A stretch of 64,000 nucleotides of DNA, from assembly GCA_029204225.1 (NCBI GenBank), contig CM055105.1, positions 9,579,744 through 9,643,743 on the forward strand. The letters run 5' to 3'. Made by a program: the position numbers and the translations under genes. Below are positions 33,269-43,275 of the stretch, piece by piece; the first letter of the stretch is position 1, and each line of letters begins with the position of its first letter. The DNA comes from Diphasiastrum complanatum (taxonomy: Eukaryota > Streptophyta > Lycopodiopsida > Lycopodiales > Lycopodiaceae). Under the pieces are notes generated by a model, which worked only from the letters and a program-made list of their open reading frames with translations, made no database searches and was not told the DNA's origin.

Positions 33269-34085
33269 TGTCGCGGAAGCGAGACTATTTCTATTTCGTT
33301 TTCGTCTTCGTATTCACGAACTATTTTGTTTCTTTAAATTTTCTTTTTCGCGGACGCTTTTACAAGATCCCAGACACTCGACTACACATCACAGAAGATA
33401 TTTTATTCTAGCAATCAAGAAAGATAGCACAAGACAAGAAGATGCACGAAAATAGAGCGACTGTGTTATCAGTTTAATTTTTAGAGCGAGATCGTCAGTG
33501 TCTCGCTCATTGACGGAGTGACACTCTGCTCTTTCGTTGTGTTCTGCACGTTGGCAGACTTTCATGCACAGCTCTATTGTTTCTAGTATTTTTCTTCCTG
33601 CTCTACTCGCTACGTCTATCTCTCTGTCTCTTACAGATCTTTCTACTCAAATTACTAGTTATGATCCAGAAAGGATAGTTTATACCTCCACAGTGTGGAG
33701 TTTACAAGATAGCTAAACGTTGAATCACAAGACTAGTTAACGCTAATCAACTAGTTAGTTAGTCTCCGTCGTTGCCACTCGTTTCAGCTGGGCGTGAAGT
33801 CTACGACTCCAAGCCCGTTGAGCTGCCAGCTGGCAACGCGAAAGATTCTTCTTCGTTTGTCTCGTAATCTCCCGTTTGCTTTCGTTCTTTTCATTTCTTT
33901 CGAAGTTTCTCGTTTTGCGTCCCTTTGCGGTTTGCGGTCTTGGAGGTGTGTTTACGATTCACGAAAGATTCGCGAATCGTTCGTGCTTCGAGTCAAGGGA
34001 CGTTGACTGTCGCGAATTGTTCTCGTTCGACCTTCGTTTCTTTTTCGTGCTACGACAAAGTTGCAAGAGTTCACCATTTTTGACA
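33269..34085 (-). repeat. 5' LTR of copia element C4
   Basis: An 817-bp LTR matching 31219-32035 over its full length. It ends on the plus strand at CATTTTTGACA (34085), followed by the target duplication AAGAT. Confidence 0.95.
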
Positions 34086-34090
34086 AAGAT

Positions 34091-34827
34091 GAAGATGAAG
34101 ATTCTTCTGTTATTTCCTTTTCTTCTTTTGGTCCTCCACAATAACTTTTGTCTCCAACTCTATTGCATTTTCAGTTACCATTTGTCAATGTCTCTTTTTC
34201 GTCTTTGATGTCCTTATCATCTGCTATTTTGGTTGAGAAATAACGTCGACACACGGCAAGCCCCATGCACAATCGACACTTGCCACTTGGTAGTATCCTG
34301 ACACATTGGCAAGCGAAGGACACGTGTCCTGTTGACCGGTCAACCCCTCTTTTTAGGAGGTCAGTCCAACAGCCTTAGACCCAGTACCCTATACCAAATA
34401 TAAGCAGGACAACAAGTTACCAAAAACCTGCTATTCACATTTTTACAAAACACCACAGGCCGGTGTGAGCCATTTTAATATTTACAAATTTACAATCTAC
34501 AAGTCTGACGTGTTCACACTGAGGCAGGAATATAAGTACATAACAACATGTCTCCAAAAAAAAAGACTCAAAATGAAAAAGTCTCTGAAAACATCTAAAT
34601 GAGTTCTTAAAAAACTCAATGAACTCTAAGTGAAACTAAAAGAGCTCTTTGCATAAATGAGCAGGCATTGTAAATAATATCATGATACAACGATATATCA
34701 ACTAGTATCATGAGCTATACATATGGAAAGTCAAATAACAAGTCCTGGTAAAGTTGGAGCTCTACTAAAATAAGACATAATAGATGCATGACCAGTCCTC
34801 ACCCTAGCTACCGCAGCCTATCTCATA
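34091..34827. other. non-coding, possible 3' flank of the LINE
   Basis: AT-rich sequence without coding motifs, between the C4 insertion and the C-terminal remnant of the LINE. It could be LINE 3' untranslated sequence, but I cannot show this. Confidence 0.35.
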
Positions 34828-35030
34828 CTAAATATAGATCAAAAGTGTGCCCAAGTATGTGTAAGAAGATACAATCTCCAGATCCTCGTAGATAACAAGT
34901 GACTGTAAAGTGACTGATGCGTCTCTAAACAAACAATAGAATCTCTCATAATAGGCTGGGGACATGAAGATAAAGTGCTCCTCAGTCTCCACAACACCTA
35001 GGAAACATACTTGGGAGATCATGACCTCTC
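34828..35030 (-). pseudogene. LINE RT protein C-terminus
   Basis: The minus-strand frame reads GVVETEEHFIFMSPAYYERFYCLF, the decayed form of the Cys/His-containing tail (E..EHFIF.CPAY) found at the end of plant LINE polyproteins. The Cys of the CPAY motif is changed to Ser. Placed downstream of the endonuclease and linker segments, it supports a single LINE with its RT domain deleted. Confidence 0.6.
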
Positions 35031-35269
35031 GTGGGGTCCCGTGAAACTACCCAATCTCAACCTCAAGCTAGTGTGAACAGACACGGAACTGCCCCATTAT
35101 GAATCTAAGACCATGTGATAATCCAGAACATAGGTAACGTGGCAGACATGGGATCCCTGATAAATCCATCTCTGGAAAGTGAAGCCGATAAAAGTCGGGT
35201 TTAAGCCCCATCTAACCATGAACTTAGGGTTTGGAAGAGTCTAGGCCCTTGGAAGGCCTATTTATATGT

Positions 35270-35787
35270 ACTCATTATTCATTTGTAATTCATTCCCTTT
35301 CTACCATTGCTACTACTTTCTCTCTCCTTGAGGGCGCCTAACCCTCTCCCTCTTCTTCTTGTATATGGAAATTGAATGTTAGAAGGATCTTGACACTTTG
35401 ATTTCCTACAATTTTTTGATGGCATTATGGACCATATCTGCAATGAAGAAGGCGAACTCAGAAGGTCTTGGGGAGATGGAAATAGGTGTGTTAGTATGAA
35501 TAGTATATAAGGAGGTGGCATAATCAGACCATATGCGAGGAGTGGAGGTAGAGCACAGGGAATGAACTCACTGGAGCACAAGGAATGAACTCACGCCAAA
35601 AAGCACTTGTGGAAGAGCTATGGAGAAGTCTAAGTCGTTTTTCTTCCAAATAATCATAGGTTTGCTTTTTACGGCGATGTAAACGGGTATAAAGACGGTG
35701 AGTGGAGTGTAAGAGATTGGGGGTGTGTATGTGTGCATCTGTGACAAGGTGATGATGAGAACGACACTCATCGTCATACCAAGGGGG
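35270..35787 (-). pseudogene. LINE linker after endonuclease
   Basis: The minus strand shows YDDECR, a Tyr/His-rich helix, RRKKQTYDYLEEKRL and FWREFIPC, in the order usual for the segment between endonuclease and reverse transcriptase in plant LINEs. The RT fingers and palm that should follow are not found. Remnant. Confidence 0.55.
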
Positions 35788-36650
35788 TCATACTGATCTA
35801 GACTTGGTAGATTTGTTGGTATTGTTGTGAGTTTTGGAGGGAAAGGCTGTTGCTACTATAGAATGGAGTGCACTAGTAAGGAAGGAAGCTTGCACTTCTA
35901 GTGAGCAGTGATGAGGGAAGATATAGAACAAACGAATAAGCGAGTGGTGGTAGGTTGGAGCAAGTGAGTGATCAAAGATGTATTTGGGTGCACGAACCAT
36001 TGATGGTGATCCCATGAGATAATCGACAACGCTATGTCCGCCATTGTGAGGATGACAAGTATACCCTATTCAGGCCAGCAAGCTAGACCATTAAAAATGG
36101 CCAACTCATGAGCTTCACCCAACTGCAATAGGTACCATAGGCAGTAATAGGGCCCAAAATATCTTCTGAGGTCCTAGTACCTCTCATGTCATCACCATCA
36201 TGGGCACGAACACGAAGCTGGTTTGTACAATCATAGAATATAACCTCGCTCTGCATATCTAATAATATTTGTAGAAAGATCACTATAAGGTGAACCAACA
36301 CCCTCCACAAAGGAAGAGGACACTGGAGGGAAGTAACAAGCTGCAACAAAAATGTCCCTGTCTAAACCAATGCTATGTCCATCAATGCAGGCACCAAATA
36401 TATCAATGATCATGAGTGCTCATCATGACTGATGAACTCAAAAATAGGAGTAGTGACTCCCTGTATAAGCAAGCAACTCCACCGGAACCTCTACCACTAG
36501 CGGATCTCATCTCATGTCGGTAGACCAAGTCCCATCTGTAACCTGGAAAAAAAGGTAATCCTCTCTCCTGACTCTCATGAGTCTCCATAAAGCGTAGTAG
36601 ATCTCTCTCACCTATGAAGTCAATCAGATCACCAGTAGTGGACAATGAAT
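35788..36650 (-). pseudogene. LINE endonuclease domain
   Basis: Endonuclease/exonuclease/phosphatase fold that nicks target DNA. Visible in shifting frames are LRFMETHESQERGLPFFPGY (Glu of the catalytic ETH motif), GRGSGGVACLYRES, VAACYFPP, PITAYGTY, and finally CHPHNGGHSVVDYLMGSP near 36040-35990, which contains the conserved SxVDY. The GDFN-type motif is damaged. At least four frameshifts. Confidence 0.75.
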
Positions 36651-36740
36651 GTATGTCGTTACAATTCTAAACCCCAGTCTGCAAGCAATGTGAATGGGGT
36701 TCCAGTATGCTCCCGATACCGGGCATCCCAATTACCTATT

Positions 36741-37450
36741 TCGTGGAGCCCTTAGGAGAAATGTCAATGTAGCGGATTCGACCATCCCTATAAATAACAT
36801 GTGACATTTTAGCTTCATGAAAGGCCTTATGCCTCTCTTCAACCTTTATGTGCGTAAAATCATCATCCATATAAATTTGGGACCCTCGTAGGTTGGCTCT
36901 ACAATGTAAACCATCACGATGGTTATCTAGGGATCTAAAGCGGATGATTAAGGTAGCATTGTCCTGTGCACACTCAAGCTAGAGGCAAGACTCCATTGCC
37001 TTAGCCGGAGTGTAGGGCTCCTGTGAAGAGGGATATGAAATGGTAGGAGTTGGGGTAATGATAGGCAGAGAGAAAGAAGAGGCAGCAATAGAGGAAGAAG
37101 GGGAAGAAGAAAAAGAAGGGACAGAAGCGGAGAAGAAGAAGAGGGGGGTGGACAAGAAGAAGAAGAGGAAGGTGGAAAAGATGGAAGAGAAGAAGGGGGA
37201 GGGTGCAGCCGCAGCAGGAGAAGCAGATGTAGCAGAGGCAGCAGGGAGGTCTACTGCATCACCACCAGCAAGGGCAAGGAGGGAGGGGTCTGCTGCAGCC
37301 GCGATGGAGGGAGGGAGAGCAGCTGCACCACCTACAGTGATGGACAGGGGAAGAGGGGGGGGGGAGCCCACAGTGGGCTTCCTCTGAGGAGGAGCCAGAC
37401 AGCTCACACCCCCAATATTTTTTCTAGGCGAAGTGCACTCCACAATTTCA
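36741..37450 (-). pseudogene. LINE N-terminal region
   Basis: The minus strand from about 37440 has a Ser/Pro/Ala-rich low-complexity stretch and then IIRFRSLDNHRDGLHCRANLRGSQIYMDDDFTHIKVEER in pieces, followed by HVIYRDGRIRYID. The LRGS.I.MDDD.T and YRDG pattern is that of plant LINE proteins just ahead of the endonuclease domain. The opposite strand carries a 115-codon Glu/Lys/Ala-rich open frame that is only the complement of the low-complexity part. Confidence 0.65.
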
Positions 37451-37521
37451 CCAGGTCTGACAATGTTGAAGAATTGCTCAAAAGATTTGAAATGAATGCT
37501 GCAAGGGCTTTTTGAAATCAG

Positions 37522-37525
<4 letters not shown>

Positions 37526-37561
<36 letters not shown>

Positions 37562-37566
37562 GAGAG
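37526..37566. repeat. (GA)n microsatellite
   Basis: GA repeats interrupted once by C. They lie just upstream of the LINE N-terminal region. Confidence 0.95.
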
Positions 37567-38296
37567 CCTGTGCTATCTAGCGATTGGCAGCAGCAGCTCG
37601 CTGCCCTCCTACTTTCCAGCAAAGAAATGAAGGCAAAAAGTTGTGCTATATATGCATGACATGCAGCTTAGGACTGCGCTGGTTCAAGGGCACAGAAGCT
37701 ACTGATTTTGACAAATAAAAGCAAGCAATGGCAAGCTGCAATCCTGCTCCTACCAACGTTTTCTGACAAATGAACGTAAGGAATGGCAGGTTACACTACT
37801 GTAGTTGGAATTCAAGCTAATATCCAAGGTTCCACCTGTGCTGAAACAGGCCTCTTCCTCCCTGAGAATAAGATTCGATGGTGTGCTAGAATTGAAAGAA
37901 GTAGCGCTGAATCTGGAGCCGAAATCAACAAAATTTTAAAGCCAATCTGCAGCCAAATTGATGCACAGACCCTGAAGGCCTGTGCATCCAACCTGCTTTG
38001 TTACTACTGCACTGAAGGACAACCTACAGATCACACTTTTCTGAAGCTGGAATCTTGTGAGAATGATAGCTCCATCCACCAACGATTCTGATCTGCAAAC
38101 TTATCAAGAGAAAAAGACCTTGTGCTGTGAAGTAGACGCATCAAAACTTCCCTCCTGAAGGGCGCAAAAAGTACATCAGAAAGGAGCACTGTCCGACATG
38201 GACTTATTTCTATCCGCTAAAACTAAAAACAGAAATAAACTGGAAATAAAACCAAAGCTTAACCTCCAGCTATGGTGAGGGTACAAAAGCAGTAGC
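37567..38296. other. intergenic, with an unrecognised 102-codon plus-strand frame
   Basis: A plus-strand open frame at 37783-38091 (ATGGCAGGTTAC start, Cys-containing, no signal peptide, no known motif) is the only sizeable one. There is no sign of splicing or of a related copy nearby. It could be chance. Confidence 0.25.
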
Positions 38297-38427
38297 TTAA
38301 CCATCAGCTACGTGGAGGAATAAAATCACTAACTGAGAGAGAAAAACTGTGTGATCTGGTGTGAGGCACATGGTGGCCTCTGATGACGAACTCTGGATGG
38401 TCGAGGAAGACGCTGGAGCTTTTGTCG

Positions 38428-38475
<48 letters not shown>

Positions 38476-40433
38476 ACCTCAATTCAATCCTTTCAATTGA
38501 TCCATGCGCCTAAAATTGGGAACATTTAAGACATCGTTGATTTATAAACGCAAAGTTCAAGATGTATAAGTGATCTAAAGGAACTCACTTTTTACAAGCA
38601 CGAAGCAAATACGAGCTAAACAAAAATAATAACAGTCTACGCAAAATCTATAAAGGTCATCATCACTTATCAACTGTTATACTAACCATTATTTCCTCGT
38701 ATAAATGCATCTCCATACTTGTTCTTCAGCTGACCATTAACATATTCTTCTGTTTGCTCCATGGCAATGTTCATGTAACCATCTAGACATGCCAATATTC
38801 CTGTTTGCATTGTCAATGTATTAAGTCACATTTCAGAACAAAATGATGACATGCCAAATTGAAAGTGTGAAATGTTAAAAAGTGTTTGAAACCAACAAAC
38901 TATTCAATAGATTCCTATTCTTACGTCTCAAAAAAAAAACATAAATTAGAGTATTCCAACCATTCAAAGCATCTAATATTAATACGCCCTAGTGATTGTA
39001 CCATTTTGGTCTACAATATGTCAAAGTAGCATTATTTGGGTGTCAACTATTATGACAACATGGAAATGTCTGTTATAATTTTAGATAGTGATCTCCCAAT
39101 GCAATCGTATCTAGCTAAAACTACCCATAATTGATGAAATTTATGACTTATTGATTTATGGCTAACATTCAAGACTACAATTAACATCATAAATTAAGAA
39201 AATTATTCTAACACATCGCATCAATTCATTAAACATAAGACAGCACATGCTAGGAAGAAAGAGCAAAGGTTAGAATAAATCATCTCATCCAAGTCGTACA
39301 CATTAAGTAGAATGGCATGGTCCCTTGAGTTCTTGAGATAGGGAGCTTTACATTTTCATATGGATGTTAAGATGCAAAGCATAGTTAACGAGGAAAGATA
39401 CGAAGTTCAATATAATCAGCTATTCAAAGGGTCATAATAATATGATTGGACTTATGGTCACCAACTTCCTTGAAGATGCCAAAAGCGAAACTATGTAATG
39501 TAAGAAATACAAAAAATGTCCATAGTAAAGAACATTGTAAAGTTTTGCTTCCTTTCTGGTCTTCCTCCATGTCTTTGCCAAGACCCCAAGTAGAGTTATG
39601 CCCGATGACTCTAATTCCTTGCTCTGAGCAAAGAATAGAGACCAACAGACGCATGCGCACGCACGCACGTACACACATGAAACTGAAAGATTACTCTAGC
39701 CATGCAAAACTTTTGAATAATGACCAGCCTTCAAACAGGGCTCCCTCCTCTACTAATTCGTCTTCCAAGACCCAGAACCTGAAAAACTAAATCCCTACTT
39801 TCAACCATAGCTCTTGGAAAGTGATCGAACAAACAACAAGTTTAAATTGATTGTTATATCATTTTGATAAATGGTATAAATTCCATTGTCTTGGGATGGT
39901 GAGGCCAAAAGTTCTCTTTAGATTGCTCAACTTCTTAAAACTTAAATATGGCACTTTAATAATCCAGGGAGGAGTTACAAAGTAGACGAAAGTTCGTCAT
40001 CTGCAGGTCTCGAGAATATTAAACAAACATTTCTTATGCAGCATGCAACTCCTTTCGGTGATTCAAAACAAAACTGAACCTTTGTTGCCTGAGAGTCTAT
40101 TCGAATATCAGTCTCAGTGGCTATTATGAGCACAACTTAGAGTTAGCTTAGCAACTAAACTGAGAAGAAAATTCAAGCAATGTGCTGCATAGACGTGAAA
40201 ACCTGTCGCTTCCTCCAACAAGTTCAACTGAAGCAAACAACGAGAGAAAAATAAATAAACCAAAACTTTGTACCTCGATAGTCGACGCCAGAGTTGAGCT
40301 TCACAACAACAGGCCTACCCCTGATGGATTTGAGGAAATCTGCGGGGGTCTTGGAGACTCCAACACCACCACCACCACCACCACCACTACCACCTCCTCC
40401 TCCCCCAGCAATTGCAGGCACACTGCTACTCAT
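38297..40433 (-). CDS. LSM6: U6 snRNA-associated Sm-like protein LSm6
   Basis: Host gene. LSm6 is a subunit of the heptameric LSm1-7 ring (cytoplasmic mRNA decay) and LSm2-8 ring (nuclear U6 snRNA). Exon 1 (40433-40274) encodes a Gly-rich N-terminus and then KTPADFLKSIRGRPVVVKL and NSGVDYRG, ending at donor G|GTACAA. Exon 2 (38800-38687), after acceptor AACAG, encodes ILACLDGYMNIAMEQTEEY, VNGQLKNKYG and DAFIRGNN, ending at G|GTTAGT. These are the Sm1 motif and most of Sm2. Intron 1 is 1473 bp. A canonical third exon (VLYIS...) was not found; a candidate is 38328-38297 (acceptor TTAG), coding VILFLHVADG and stop, ending like plant LSm6 VADGA. Exons 1-2 are clear, exon 3 is tentative. The (GGT)n-encoded Gly run at residues 10-23 is unusual. 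Confidence 0.85.
38430..38474. repeat. (GA)n microsatellite in LSM6 intron 2
   Basis: About 22 GA dinucleotides; on the LSM6 strand it is a (CT)n tract roughly 100 bases upstream of the candidate exon 3 acceptor. Confidence 0.95.
40368..40405. repeat. (CCA)n/(CCT)n trinucleotide repeat in LSM6 exon 1
   Basis: CCA repeats followed by CTCC repeats on the plus strand. On the coding (minus) strand these encode the poly-Gly stretch interrupted by one Ser near the N-terminus of LSm6. Confidence 0.9.
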
Positions 40434-41436
40434 CTCTTCTCTCTCTCCCGATCCTCCTCGTTTGTTCTTCCTCTTGCCCTAGCTCTCAGCTAACGCCAAT
40501 CAAATTTTTTGGCCCTGCAGGGGCTTATTGTTTTCATGTTTGGTTTTAACCTTCTTGTGATCTTTCTTTTTTTTTTTTTTTTTGAAATTTTTTTTATATA
40601 TTTTGAGGGGGCTTCAAGATTATTGCGACGTTGACACATTATTTTTTTTAATTTTTGAAATCGCTCTATTTTGAAGTTCTCCAAGCCTTCACCTTGTCGC
40701 AAACCAAGCCTTCACCTTGATTTGACGGAGACAATTTAAAGTTTTGCTATTTCTTTGTCACGTTCCTTGCCTTTTTGGAGCTCCTCGCTGGCGCTGCATG
40801 CAGGTGTGATGTCTGGGTGCCACCTACGCGACCTGATCTGCTCATAAATCCATCCTTTGCAGCTCATGAGGCAGTTCGTGGCTTTTTTGGGAGTCTGCTG
40901 GAGGATGGGAGCTGGTTTTTGTACAAGAGCCTCACTCTCAATTGCCCTTACCGCTTTACTACAGCGAATAAAGAGAGGATCGGAACATTTGGATCATGCA
41001 TATATTCTTGACTTGCCAGGGACTGGCATTGTGGATGACAACAACTTATATGTGATTTTGCAATTTAGTTCTTCTTTTGGATGCAGATCTGTGATGTCAT
41101 GAGTTTGTAACAATTTTGCTGGTTTATTAGGATTTTCTTTGTTGCGTTTTTATTTTTGGTTGTGTTAGATTATTTTGGCTCTGTCATTTGTCATTCGGGA
41201 CAGGAGGAAGTTTTTTAGAGACTTGCTACTTTTAATCATTAAGAAAATTAGTGGACGGCAGTGTGCACTTTGTTCGTGGCTATTGTTGTACTTTTCAACG
41301 TTATTATATCAATGTTTGGTCGTAGTTGCAAGCTTTAAATGCGCGTCTTATCTGATTCTTCTTTCATCATAGACTTCTCGATTATAGTTCGCAGTGGCAT
41401 TTGCTGGTTATCGTTTTGCTGTTGCTGCTCTGGAAG
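40434..41436. other. region between LSM6 and the pectinesterase pseudogene
   Basis: Upstream of LSM6 there is C/T-rich sequence and CGCCAATCAA (CCAAT box on the plus strand, about 60 bases upstream of the ATG), then a T-run at 40568-40584. A plus-strand frame at 40775-41011 has no motif I recognise. Two genes facing away from each other would share this region as promoter, but the right-hand one is dead. Confidence 0.4.
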
Positions 41437-43275
41437 AGACGTTAGTTGCGTTGGGCCTTTCAATAGCATTCAAGATGTTGTTGACAAGGCACCAGACAAT
41501 AGCAAAAGCATATATGTGATACATATAAAAGAAGGCACCTATCGTGAAATAATTCGGATTCTGCAGTGCAGACTAGATTGATGTTCTTAGGAGATGGTAT
41601 CGGCAAAACAATCATAACCAGAGACCTGAGTGTTCAGTAGCCAGGCATTAACACAATGGATTCAGCGACCATTGGTAATGAGCTTGTCCCTATCAATAGC
41701 TGATGTATGTGCTTGTAACTATCTTATAGAAACATAGTTGCATATGTATACTCTCTTTGTCTAATTGATATGCGCTTGGGTTCAAACCAAGGTTATTGGT
41801 TAAGGAATCAAGACAAAGAAGTTCGTTTTTTTTTTTAAAGTACAGATAGCAATTTATACGAATTTCATGATTCAAAAGTTTGAGGCAACATTCCAAAATT
41901 CCATTGACCTATCTATACCCCTTAGTCTTCCTTACACGTTATCATTCTGGTAGGTTGAGAAAGGGTTTTGTTTCTGGATAAGCCATGAACTCCCTACATT
42001 GTTTGCATTGGCAATGGGCACTTTGAACATAGCCTACGATTGTCTGGGATGTTCAACATAGTTTCCTCCCATGATTGAAATCCAACAGTCATGTGTAGAC
42101 TCGGAATTACAAAGCCGGCTAGAATTGTATGTGTTTGTGCTCTGAATACAGATATAACCTCGGCACAATTTAGTGCTGTGTCGGACTCTAGGAGCTTCCA
42201 GTTGGATTGAATTAGCAAACAGTGTGTAATTCCTTGATGAGTATAGCAAAGTTTATGAGATACATTTCCTACTCTGTCTTTTACCAATTTCCACCTAGTT
42301 TTGAGAGTTGATTACGGCTTTGGAAATCGTCTATGCTATCTGGATTGCTATGGCGACAGTTATCTTCTAGACCCCTTCTTCCTACCTAGCTTTATTGCCT
42401 ATCTATTTCACCTCATTTGTACATTCACAAATTTATAAACAGAAGATATTCTATGCTTGAGCATTGCACTTGCAGATTAGGCACAAGGTTTTTTTTCCCT
42501 TCAGTTTTAGTATAGCCAGTGGAGACGGAAGGGCTTTTCAAAATCTGAGTTCTAATACAGTCGTTTTTTTCGTATTGCCTTTACAGTGGTAAGCGGGGCA
42601 GAGTTTATAGCCCAAGATCTGACGATACAGAACACAGCGAGGCCAGAAGCTTACCAAGCTGTGGCGCTTCGAGTAGATTCGGATCGGTCATCCTTCCACC
42701 GGGTGGTAGTGCTCGGCTACCAAGACAGTCTTTATGCTCACACTCTGCGTTACCGTGATTGCCTCATTGAAGGAACAATAGATTTCATCTTTGGTAATTC
42801 TGCAGCCATTTTTCAAAACTGCTCGATCCGTGTACGTGTTGGCAAGCAAGGTGTTGCAGACAGCACAGTAATAGCTCATGGGTGCACAGATCCAGCACAA
42901 ACTACTGGATTAGTCTTTTACAATCGTAGCATTGACGGCAATGCAGAGTATAATATTGCCTTGCGACATCACGTTCACACTATCATACTTGGCTCGGTCG
43001 TCCCTGAAAGCAGTATCTCGCACGATTTACATAGAGACCTTCATGGGGGCACTGGTGGACCTTGAGGGATGCAAGCCTTGGAATGGAGACTATGCCTTGG
43101 CAACATTGTATTATGGCAAATTCCACAGTTACGTCCCTGGTGGAAACTTCTCTCTCAGAGTGGGTTGGTCTTTGCAATGGTTGAAATTTCAGGCTTCCCT
43201 GTGCAGAGATTCATCCAGGGAACCCAATGGCTACTAGAGACCAACATTCCTTTGGATTCACATGATCTTGATTAG
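41437..43275 (+). pseudogene. pectin methylesterase (pectinesterase) pseudogene
   Basis: Pectinesterases remove methyl groups from cell-wall pectin. Exon A (41437-41672) has FNSIQDVVDKAPDNSKSIYV, IHIKEGTYREI and, after a frameshift, MFLGDGI.KTIIT and INTMDSATI. An intron of about 910 bp follows (GGTAATGAG donor to TTTACAG at 42585). Exon B has VSGAEFIAQDLTIQNTA, EAYQAVALRVDSD, GYQDSLYAHT (QDTL changed to QDSL) and GTIDFIFGNSAA. After another frameshift near 42970 come SRTIYIETFMGAL, WNGDYALATLYYG and FIQGTQWL. The catalytic Asp residues of QD and DFIFG remain, but the LGRPW Arg motif is destroyed. Signal peptide and pro-region are missing. Dead gene. Confidence 0.85.

Larger units (their letters stand above)
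31214..34090 (-). mobile_element. Ty1/copia element C4, internally deleted, with target-site duplication
   Basis: A complete insertion on the minus strand: two 817-bp LTRs, initiator-Met primer site, purine tract and a perfect 5-bp target duplication AAGAT at 31214-31218 and 34086-34090. The internal region is only 1.23 kb and holds gag, protease and the start of the pre-integrase domain joined directly to the C-terminal tail of RNase H. Integrase and reverse transcriptase are absent. It therefore could not move by itself, although LTRs, primer site and purine tract needed in cis are present. Confidence 0.95.
34828..37450 (-). mobile_element. decayed non-LTR retrotransposon (LINE)
   Basis: Minus-strand remnants of one LINE in correct order: an N-terminal RNA-binding-type segment, an apurinic-type endonuclease domain, a linker with WYDDECR and RRKK motifs, and the extreme C-terminus of the RT protein. 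The reverse transcriptase domain itself is missing between about 35300 and 35030. Many frameshifts and stops are present. The segments resemble plant LINE polyproteins known to me from seed-free plants, but no database search was possible. Confidence 0.75.

Noticed and set aside
37040-37387. 115-codon plus-strand frame rich in Glu, Lys and Ala
   Set aside because: Exact complement of the low-complexity N-terminal part of the minus-strand LINE.
37783-38091. 102-codon plus-strand frame as a new host gene
   Set aside because: No homologous copy, motif or splice evidence; kept only as an unrecognised frame.
38500-38570. LSM6 exon 3 candidate using the acceptor TTTAG near 38575 (HLYIL on the minus strand)
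   Set aside because: It shares only LYI with the expected end, adds one residue after NN and continues into unrelated sequence; less convincing than 38297-38328.
39424-39790. Overlapping frames on both strands inside LSM6 intron 1
   Set aside because: They lie within an intron, overlap each other and show no known protein signature.
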